Assembly: GCA_937888485.1 (NCBI GenBank)
Contig: CALAQQ010000060.1
Location: 1 to 7,242, forward strand
From: an uncultured Clostridia bacterium
GTDB taxonomy: Bacteria > Bacillota > Clostridia > Oscillospirales > Acutalibacteraceae
Direction of reading: 5' to 3'
DNA: 7,242 nt
Below the pieces are notes generated by a model, which saw nothing but the letters and a program-made list of their open reading frames with translations, did not search any database and was not told the DNA's origin. Numbering within the stretch: the stretch's first letter is position 1; every line of letters begins with the position of its first letter. Shown here in pieces: positions 1 through 5,059 of the stretch. Made by a program: the position numbers and the translations under genes.

Positions 1-30
1 GCAAAAGAAAAGGATATAATGGAAATCTAA
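1..30 (+). CDS. frr: Ribosome recycling factor, C-terminal ten codons (partial)
   Basis: The window opens in a reading frame that encodes AKEKDIMEI and then stops at TAA (28-30). This resembles the usual C-terminal end of ribosome recycling factor, which often ends in a K-E-K-(D/E)-I-(M/L)-E-(V/I) stretch. Position also supports it, because frr directly precedes uppS in most Bacillota. The product splits post-termination ribosomes together with EF-G. Only ten codons are visible, so the call rests on a short motif plus synteny. Confidence 0.72.
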   Translation, partial: AKEKDIMEI

Positions 31-42
31 AGTTTTAACCAT

Positions 43-66
43 AAGGCGGGAGCATTCTCCCGCCTT
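43..66 (+). terminator. Perfect 10-bp stem-loop between frr and uppS (possible terminator or attenuator)
   Basis: AAGGCGGGAG (43-52) is exactly complementary to CTCCCGCCTT (57-66) across a CATT loop. Seven of the ten pairs are G-C. It begins 12 bases after the frr stop. No T-run follows the stem (next bases CCACCCTG), so a classical intrinsic terminator is not well supported. Partial termination, mRNA end protection or a processing site between frr and uppS are equally possible. The hairpin itself is certain from the sequence; its role is inference. Confidence 0.45.
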
Positions 67-76
67 CCACCCTGTG

Positions 77-82
77 AAGGAG
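77..82 (+). promoter_or_regulatory. uppS ribosome binding site
   Basis: AAGGAG lies 8 bases before the ATG at 91, near-ideal spacing, and fixes that start over the in-frame ATG at 103. Bases 76-80 (GAAGG) can also pair with CCTTC at 63-67, part of which belongs to the preceding hairpin, so access to this site may depend on which fold forms. Confidence 0.85.
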
Positions 83-90
83 TATATTTT

Positions 91-822
91 ATGACAAAAG
101 AAATGCTTGAGAATATTGTTCTGCCCGAACATATCGGCGTTATCATGGACGGTAACGGAAGATGGGCAAAGCAGAGAGGTCTTGAAAGAAGTGCAGGACA
201 TAAGGCAGGAGCAGATGTTTTTCGCAAAATCTGTGATTATGCCGCGGAAATCGGAATAAAATATATAACCTTCTATGCGTTTTCAACCGAAAATTGGAAA
301 AGACCCGCAGGCGAAGTGTCTGCAATCATGGATTTATTCAGAGACTATCTTTTTGAAGCTCAGGAAAGAGAAGAAGAAAACCTGGCAAAGGGCATGAAAA
401 TCCGTTATATAGGCGACAGAACGGCTTTGCCCGAAGATATAGTAAAACTGATTGAACAGCTTGAAAAACAATCGGCTGATAAAACAACGATAACGGTTAA
501 TCTTGCCGTAAATTACGGCGGAAGAGATGAAATACTTAACGCTGTGAAGCGCCTTGCAAAAAAAGTTGAAGCAGGGGAGCTTAAAGCGGACGACATAACA
601 TTGAAAAATATCGACGGTAATCTTTATACAGCAGGTCAGCCCGACCCTGATCTTATAATAAGACCCAGCGGAGAATACCGTCTTTCAAATTTCCTTATCT
701 GGCAGGCGGCATATTCGGAATTCTGGTTTTCCGATATTCTTTGGCCCGATTTTACGAGCGATGACCTGGATAAGGCAATTATAGAGTACAGCAAACGTAA
801 CAGACGCTTCGGCGGAGTATAA
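91..822 (+). CDS. uppS: Undecaprenyl diphosphate synthase (cis-prenyltransferase)
   Basis: The 243-residue product is a normal-length cis-prenyltransferase. It condenses IPP units onto farnesyl diphosphate to make undecaprenyl diphosphate, the precursor of the lipid carrier for peptidoglycan and other wall polymers. It acts in the cytosol at the membrane surface. Visible family motifs are HIGVIMDGNGRWA at 14-26, with D20 matching the catalytic/Mg-binding Asp (E. coli D26); FSTENW at 64-69; and RPSGEYRLSNF at 191-201, with R191, R197 and downstream E210 matching E. coli R194, R200 and E213. These give confidence in a long-chain bacterial UPP synthase. The start is set by AAGGAG 8 bases upstream. 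It begins the five-gene lipid/isoprenoid block and is followed by cdsA after a 29-base gap. No defects seen. Confidence 0.97.
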   Translation: MTKEMLENIVLPEHIGVIMDGNGRWAKQRGLERSAGHKAGADVFRKICDYAAEIGIKYITFYAFSTENWKRPAGEVSAIMDLFRDYLFEAQEREEENLAKGMKIRYIGDRTALPEDIVKLIEQLEKQSADKTTITVNLAVNYGGRDEILNAVKRLAKKVEAGELKADDITLKNIDGNLYTAGQPDPDLIIRPSGEYRLSNFLIWQAAYSEFWFSDILWPDFTSDDLDKAIIEYSKRNRRFGGV

Positions 823-838
823 AAGTCACAAACGAAAC

Positions 839-847
839 GAGAGTGAG
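839..847 (+). promoter_or_regulatory. Weak ribosome binding region of cdsA
   Basis: The only purine-rich element before cdsA is GAGAGTGAG, which ends 4 bases before ATG 852. It lacks an AGGAGG core, unlike the clear sites of the other genes here. It still favours ATG 852 over GTG 843, which falls inside the element and has no purine-rich site upstream. Translation may depend partly on ribosomes arriving from uppS. Confidence 0.4.
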
Positions 848-851
848 AATA

Positions 852-1721
852 ATGAAGGTTAGAATAATAACGGGCAGTGTATGTGCCGCCATAGTAATAA
901 TGCTTCTTGTATTTACAGGACTCGGATATAAGGGCGTTATGAGTATTCCTATGGGCATTATCGCTGCGATTGCAGCATATGAAGTAATGCGGGTTTCGAA
1001 ATGTCAGAATAAGATTCTGACAGGAATATCAATGGCAGTTGCTGCGGTTGTTCCGGCATATGTGGACTTCGGAATTCAGCAATTTCTTCCTGTTCCTCTG
1101 TCAGTAATCCTGATTGCATATGTTACGGTGTTGCTTCTTGTAATGCTTAAGTTTTATGACACAACAAAGTTCGAGAATGTTGCGATGGCTCTTTTTGCCT
1201 CTCTCGCCGTACCGGGTTCACTCGGCACTTTCTTCAAGGTCAGAGATCTCTGTGTTGACTATCCCCAGTATTTCCAGCGTTCTCATTGTGTGTTCCTTAT
1301 TCTTTGTGCGATGTATTGTGCATGGATGAGCGATACATGGGCATATTTCGTCGGAAGAAAACTCGGAAAGCATAAGCTTGCACCGAAAATCAGTCCCAAG
1401 AAATCGGTTGAAGGTGCAATCGGCGGTGTTATCGGAACAATGCTTTTCTGCGTTGTGACATACTTTATTTGCGACGCAACCTGTTTCCGTAACGATACAC
1501 TCAATGTATGGATGATTGTAGGCGGCGGTATTATCCTTGCCGTTCTCGGTATGTGCGGTGACCTTTCGGCATCGGTAATCAAGAGAAATTTTGGTGAAAA
1601 AGATTTCGGAAATCTTTTCCCCGGTCATGGCGGTGTTCTTGACAGAATAGACAGCTTTCTTGTAACAATGCCGGCTCTTTATGCGATGATAGAAATCGGT
1701 CTTGCAATTGCAGGAAGATAA
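852..1721 (+). CDS. cdsA: Phosphatidate cytidylyltransferase (CDP-diacylglycerol synthase)
   Basis: The product (289 residues from ATG 852) makes CDP-diacylglycerol from phosphatidic acid and CTP, the branch point for phosphatidylglycerol, cardiolipin and other phospholipids. It is an integral membrane enzyme: hydrophobic stretches recur along most of its length, consistent with about eight or nine membrane segments. The family signature is complete near the C-terminus, S-x-I-K-R-x4-K-D-x-G-x2-F-P-x-H-G-G-x2-D-R-I-D, at about 241-267. An upstream conserved region, SDTWAYFVGRKLGKHKLAP, starts near 160 and includes D161. An in-frame GTG at 843 would add three residues (MRI). I prefer ATG 852 because MKVRIITG is a typical CdsA start and the weak ribosome site precedes it. 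The protein carries ten cysteines, many in or near membrane segments. It follows uppS and precedes dxr by 17 bases. Confidence 0.95.
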   Translation: MKVRIITGSVCAAIVIMLLVFTGLGYKGVMSIPMGIIAAIAAYEVMRVSKCQNKILTGISMAVAAVVPAYVDFGIQQFLPVPLSVILIAYVTVLLLVMLKFYDTTKFENVAMALFASLAVPGSLGTFFKVRDLCVDYPQYFQRSHCVFLILCAMYCAWMSDTWAYFVGRKLGKHKLAPKISPKKSVEGAIGGVIGTMLFCVVTYFICDATCFRNDTLNVWMIVGGGIILAVLGMCGDLSASVIKRNFGEKDFGNLFPGHGGVLDRIDSFLVTMPALYAMIEIGLAIAGR

Positions 1722-1738
1722 TTTGAAGGAATGATTTT

Positions 1739-2884
1739 ATGACCAAAACTCTTGCTGTTCTCGGTTCAACAGGCTCAATCGGCGTTCAGGCTCTTGAGGT
1801 TGCACGTCTTTCGGGTTTTGAAATTGAGGCTCTTACAGCAAACAGCAGAACGGATATAATTGAGGAACAAATCCGAGAATTTAAGCCCCGTGTTGCGGCG
1901 GTAGCTGACGAAAAAGCGGCGGCGGATTTAAAAATAAAAGTTGCAGACACTCCGACAAAGGTGCTTTCGGGCGCTGAAGGTGTTGAAGAATGTGCACGTT
2001 GCGGTTCGGATACCGTTCTTAACAGTATTGTCGGCATTGCGGGTCTTGCACCTACTCTTGCGGCAATTGAAAACGGCAGCAATATTGCTCTTGCAAACAA
2101 AGAAACACTTGTTGCAGGCGGCAAAATCGTTATGGATTCGGCTTCGGAAAAGGGAGTCGCAATTCTTCCCGTTGACAGCGAGCACTCTGCGATTTTTCAG
2201 TCGCTTCAAGGCTGCCAAGGCAAAAATCAGATAAAAAGACTTATTCTCACTGCATCGGGCGGTCCGTTTTTCGGTAAATCCCGTGAAGAGCTTTCGAAAG
2301 TAACTCTTTCCCAGGCTTTGAAACATCCGAATTGGAGCATGGGAGCAAAAATAACCATCGACTCTGCTACAATGATGAACAAGGGACTTGAGCTTATCGA
2401 AGCCGCATGGCTTTTTGGTATGAAAGCGGCTGATATTGATATTCTTGTTCACAGACAGAGCATAATTCATTCACTTGTTGAATATGTTGACAACTCGGTG
2501 ATCGCTCAGCTCGGTGTACCCGATATGAGGATACCCATTCAGTATGCACTTACTTATCCTGACAGATTTGAAAGTCCCGTTAAACAGCTTGACCTTGCCG
2601 AAGCGGCAATTCTGACTTTTGAGAAACCCGACTATGAAACTTTCACTTGCATCAATCTTTGCAGAAGAGCGATTGAGCAAGGCGGATTATTTCCTGCAGC
2701 AGTTAATGCGGCAAACGAAAAAGCAAATGAGCTTTTCAGAGAAGGAAAAATCGGTTTTCTTGATATTCCGAAAGCAGTTGAGGCGGCGTTTGACTGTGTG
2801 AAAGCTGTTTCTGATTACACTCTTGAAGATGTATTTGAAACCGATATTGCTGTCAGAAAAGCAACAGAAAGGTTATTTATATGA
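1739..2884 (+). CDS. dxr: 1-deoxy-D-xylulose 5-phosphate reductoisomerase
   Basis: The 381-residue product rearranges and reduces DXP to 2-C-methyl-D-erythritol 4-phosphate with NADPH and a divalent metal. This is the first committed step of the MEP isoprenoid pathway, in the cytosol. The NADPH-binding loop GSTGSIG is at 9-15. ANKETLVAGG spans 119-128. The metal ligands D146 and E148 lie in PVDSEHS, with E218 in NKGLELIEA, matching E. coli D150, E152 and E231. TASGGPF (171-177), HPNWSMG (196-202), HRQSIIHS (238-245) and PDMRIPIQ (251-258) cover the substrate site and flexible loop. Length is near the usual 380-400 residues. GAAGGA (1725-1730) lies 8 bases before the ATG. The last four bases, ATGA, include the start of rseP, so the two are probably translationally coupled. 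This is the target family of fosmidomycin. Confidence 0.97.
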   Translation: MTKTLAVLGSTGSIGVQALEVARLSGFEIEALTANSRTDIIEEQIREFKPRVAAVADEKAAADLKIKVADTPTKVLSGAEGVEECARCGSDTVLNSIVGIAGLAPTLAAIENGSNIALANKETLVAGGKIVMDSASEKGVAILPVDSEHSAIFQSLQGCQGKNQIKRLILTASGGPFFGKSREELSKVTLSQALKHPNWSMGAKITIDSATMMNKGLELIEAAWLFGMKAADIDILVHRQSIIHSLVEYVDNSVIAQLGVPDMRIPIQYALTYPDRFESPVKQLDLAEAAILTFEKPDYETFTCINLCRRAIEQGGLFPAAVNAANEKANELFREGKIGFLDIPKAVEAAFDCVKAVSDYTLEDVFETDIAVRKATERLFI

Positions 2885-3963
2885 AATTTATTTCGCTTGT
2901 AACCGCAGGTGCGGTCTGGGGAAAGGTCTGGCCGATTCTTGTGGCAATTCTTTTCTTCGGTCTTATTATATTTTTCCATGAGCTCGGACATTTTACCTTT
3001 GCAAAGATTTTCAAAGTTAAGGTTCATGAGTTTGCAATGGGTATGGGCCCCACTCTTTTTAAATTCAAAAAGGGTGAAACCAAATATGCACTTCGTCTTT
3101 TACCTATCGGCGGATTTGTCAGCATGGAGGGTGAGGACGAAGACAGTGAAGTTGAAGGCGCGCTTTGCAACAAACCCGCATGGCAGAGATTTATCATTAT
3201 TGCTGCAGGCGGTGTTGTTAACCTCATCATGGGTGTTATCATCGTAGCACTTATGCTTTCGCAGATGGACCTTATCGGACTTCCCGAAGTTCATTCTTTT
3301 CATGAAAATTCCGTCAGCAGTCAGTACGGCTTGCAGGAAAAGGACAAAATCAAAAAAATCAACGGTAAAAATGTTTATTCCGAATATGATTTAAGCTTCC
3401 TTATGACAAGAGATGATGACGGCGTTTTTGACTTCGTCGTTGAAAGAGATGGCGAAAAAGTAACTCTTGAAGGAGTGAAATTCGCAACAAAAGAAAACAA
3501 CGGTAAGCTTACAATAATGTATGATTTCATAATCAAAGGTGTTGAACCGACATTTTTGAATGTTGTGAAAAACGCAGTTAAGGAATCGGTTTCAATCGGC
3601 AGAATAGTCTGGATAAGTCTGCTTGACCTTGTTACGGGTCAGTACGGTCTGAGTGACCTTTCGGGTCCTATCGGAACGGTGACTTATATTGCAGATGCCG
3701 CAGAAATCGCAAAGCAGGAGACGGATTACAGCTATCTTCTTGCAATGCTTGCCATGATAACCATCAACATCGGTCTTTTCAATCTTTTTCCTCTTCCCGC
3801 ACTTGACGGCGGCAGACTTTTCTTCCTGGTTATCGAAATGATATTCAGAAAGCCTGTTCCGAGGAAATATGAAGGCTGGGTTCATGCAATCGGTCTTGTA
3901 TTGCTTCTTATTCTTATGGCGGCTATTTCATTCAGTGATATATGGAGATTGATAAAGGGGTGA
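2881..3963 (+). CDS. rseP: RseP/RasP-family site-2 zinc metalloprotease (M50B)
   Basis: This 360-residue membrane protein belongs to the site-2 protease family, which cuts substrates such as anti-sigma factors and signal peptide remnants within the membrane. HELGH at 33-37 in the first membrane segment supplies two zinc-binding His residues and the catalytic Glu. The third ligand is D309 in NLFPLPALDGGR (301-312), in a C-terminal segment. Between them are a membrane-associated beta-loop region (about 61-85), a second hydrophobic segment with GGVVN (110-114), and one PDZ-like domain (about 130-205, including YGLQEKDKIKKINGKNV). A last hydrophobic segment is at about 335-353. It is somewhat shorter than B. 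subtilis RasP (about 420 residues) but has all the catalytic elements. HELGH sits about 13 residues further in than in RasP; no later Met could serve as start. AAAGG (2868-2872) lies 8 bases upstream. The substrate cannot be told from the sequence. Confidence 0.95.
   Translation: MKFISLVTAGAVWGKVWPILVAILFFGLIIFFHELGHFTFAKIFKVKVHEFAMGMGPTLFKFKKGETKYALRLLPIGGFVSMEGEDEDSEVEGALCNKPAWQRFIIIAAGGVVNLIMGVIIVALMLSQMDLIGLPEVHSFHENSVSSQYGLQEKDKIKKINGKNVYSEYDLSFLMTRDDDGVFDFVVERDGEKVTLEGVKFATKENNGKLTIMYDFIIKGVEPTFLNVVKNAVKESVSIGRIVWISLLDLVTGQYGLSDLSGPIGTVTYIADAAEIAKQETDYSYLLAMLAMITINIGLFNLFPLPALDGGRLFFLVIEMIFRKPVPRKYEGWVHAIGLVLLLILMAAISFSDIWRLIKG
3955..3963 (+). promoter_or_regulatory. ispG ribosome binding site embedded in the rseP 3' end
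   Basis: AAGGGGTGA overlaps the last rseP codons and its TGA stop (3961-3963) and sits just before ATG 3968. The purine core (3955-3960) is 7 bases from the start. Ribosomes terminating on rseP would sit directly on this site, consistent with coupled translation. Confidence 0.75.
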
Positions 3964-3967
3964 CGGT

Positions 3968-5017
3968 ATGTCAAGGCGTATAAGCAGAAAGGTTAAGGTT
4001 GGGAATATTTATGTCGGCGGTGATTCGGCGATAACAGTTCAGTCCATGCTTAACCGCCCCGCATCCGATATCGAAGGCAGCGTAAAGCAGGCTGTCGAGC
4101 TTGAAAAAGCAGGCTGTGAAATAATCAGAGCAGCAGTTCCTGACACGAACGCCGTGAAGCTTATTGAAAAACTCAAAGAAAATCTTACCGTTCCCGTTGT
4201 TGCGGATATTCATTTTGACTACCGCCTTGCTCTCGCAAGCCTTGATGCAGGTGTTGACAAAATCAGAATAAATCCCGGTAACATCGGTTCAATGGACAGG
4301 GTAAGAGCAGTTGCTTCTGCCTGTAAATCGAAGCAGGTTCCCATCAGAATAGGTGTGAATTCCGGCTCACTTGAAAAAGAACTCCTTGCAAAATACGGTT
4401 CACCCTGTGCGGAAGCTCTTGCACAGAGTGCGATGAATCATGTAGCGCTTCTTGAACAGTGCGATTTTAACGACATTATTATTTCAATCAAATCCTCAAA
4501 TGTAAATATAATGACCGAAGCATACAGACTTGTTGCCGAAAGATGTGATTATCCGCTTCATCTCGGAGTTACCGAAGCGGGAACTCACAACATGGCTCTC
4601 ATCAAGTCATCAATCGGCATCGGTTCACTTCTTCTTGACGGAATAGGTGATACAATCCGTGTTTCCATGACGGATGACCCCGTTAAGGAAGTATCTGCCG
4701 CAAACGGAATTCTCAAGGCAATCGGACTCAAGACCGACTGCGTTGATATTGTTTCGTGTCCGACCTGCGGCAGAACAAAAATCGACCTCATTTCTCTTGC
4801 TAACGAGGTTGAAGAAAAGCTTTCGGGATGCAAGAAAAACATAAAGGTTGCGGTTATGGGATGTGCCGTAAACGGACCGGGTGAAGCCCGCGAAGCTGAC
4901 ATAGGAATTGCAGGCGGTGACGGCTGTGCTCTTATTTTCAAAAAGGGTGAAATCATCTGCAAGGTTCCCGAAAACGAAGCTGTTGCAAAGCTTCTTGAAG
5001 AAATCGCAAAACTGTAA
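3968..5017 (+). CDS. ispG: 4-hydroxy-3-methylbut-2-enyl diphosphate synthase, [4Fe-4S] enzyme
   Basis: The 349-residue product converts methylerythritol cyclodiphosphate (MEcPP) to HMBPP, the penultimate MEP step. It uses a [4Fe-4S] cluster and electrons from ferredoxin or flavodoxin. The N-terminal TIM-barrel-like part shows VQSM (24-27), EIIRAAVPD (51-59), VVADIHFDYRLAL (77-89) and KIRINPGNIG (98-107). The C-terminal cluster domain has C264 and C267 in SCPTCGRT, C299 in MGCAVNGPGE, and E306. These match the E. coli ligands C270, C273, C305 and E312. Length is normal for the short bacterial form. After VQSM the sequence reads LNRPASD, whereas many IspG proteins have TNTxTxD there. The gene lies 4 bases after rseP and is followed by a hairpin, so it probably ends this block. 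Confidence 0.97.
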   Translation: MSRRISRKVKVGNIYVGGDSAITVQSMLNRPASDIEGSVKQAVELEKAGCEIIRAAVPDTNAVKLIEKLKENLTVPVVADIHFDYRLALASLDAGVDKIRINPGNIGSMDRVRAVASACKSKQVPIRIGVNSGSLEKELLAKYGSPCAEALAQSAMNHVALLEQCDFNDIIISIKSSNVNIMTEAYRLVAERCDYPLHLGVTEAGTHNMALIKSSIGIGSLLLDGIGDTIRVSMTDDPVKEVSAANGILKAIGLKTDCVDIVSCPTCGRTKIDLISLANEVEEKLSGCKKNIKVAVMGCAVNGPGEAREADIGIAGGDGCALIFKKGEIICKVPENEAVAKLLEEIAKL

Positions 5018-5021
5018 GAAT

Positions 5022-5049
5022 AAGGGCAGAACAATTCTGCCCTTTATTT
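5022..5049 (+). terminator. Hairpin plus short T-rich tail after ispG (likely weak intrinsic terminator)
   Basis: AAGGGCAGAA (5022-5031) pairs perfectly with TTCTGCCCTT (5035-5044) across a CAA loop, starting 5 bases after the ispG stop. The 3' side runs into TTTATTT (5043-5049), a short T-rich tract interrupted by one A. This looks like a Rho-independent terminator of modest strength. Leaky termination would let part of the ispG transcription continue into polC, which starts only 10 bases later. Confidence 0.65.
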
Positions 5050-5055
5050 GGTGAT
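5050..5055 (+). promoter_or_regulatory. polC ribosome binding site
   Basis: GGTGAT matches the 3' half of the extended consensus AGGAGGTGAT and ends 4 bases before ATG 5060. It supports that ATG over the in-frame GTG at 5051, which lies inside the site. The site begins directly after the T-rich tail of the preceding hairpin. Confidence 0.65.
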
Positions 5056-5059
5056 AAAA

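Noticed and set aside
15..20. Perfect TATAAT resembling a sigma-A -10 element just before the end of frr
   Set aside because: It encodes part of the conserved frr C-terminus, has no TG extension, and its -35 region would lie before base 1. A uppS promoter here cannot be judged from this window.
843..851. GTG at 843 as an upstream start for cdsA
   Set aside because: It lies inside the only purine-rich element and has no ribosome site upstream. MKVRIITG from ATG 852 fits the family start better.
1731..1742. Three-codon frame ATG ATT TTA TGA whose stop overlaps the dxr start
   Set aside because: The ATG directly follows the GAAGGA ribosome site with no spacing, so it is not a plausible initiation site; GAAGGA is properly spaced for dxr ATG 1739.
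1928..2470. Antisense open frame of about 180 codons across dxr
   Set aside because: It is opposite a fully conserved dxr, has no recognisable domain, and no ribosome site or promoter that I could identify. It is a shadow of codon bias.
4983..5020. Possible polC promoter (TTGCAA at 4983 with TAAGAA at 5015)
   Set aside because: The spacing of 26 bases is far from the 16-18 expected, and both hexamers are poor matches.
4585..5034. Antisense open frame of about 149 codons across the end of ispG
   Set aside because: Its composition is Ser/Pro-rich as expected from reading the complement of ispG codons, and it begins inside the ispG-polC hairpin. Shadow frame.
5051..5059. GTG at 5051 as an upstream polC start
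   Set aside because: It lies within the GGTGAT ribosome site; ATG 5060 is correctly spaced from it.
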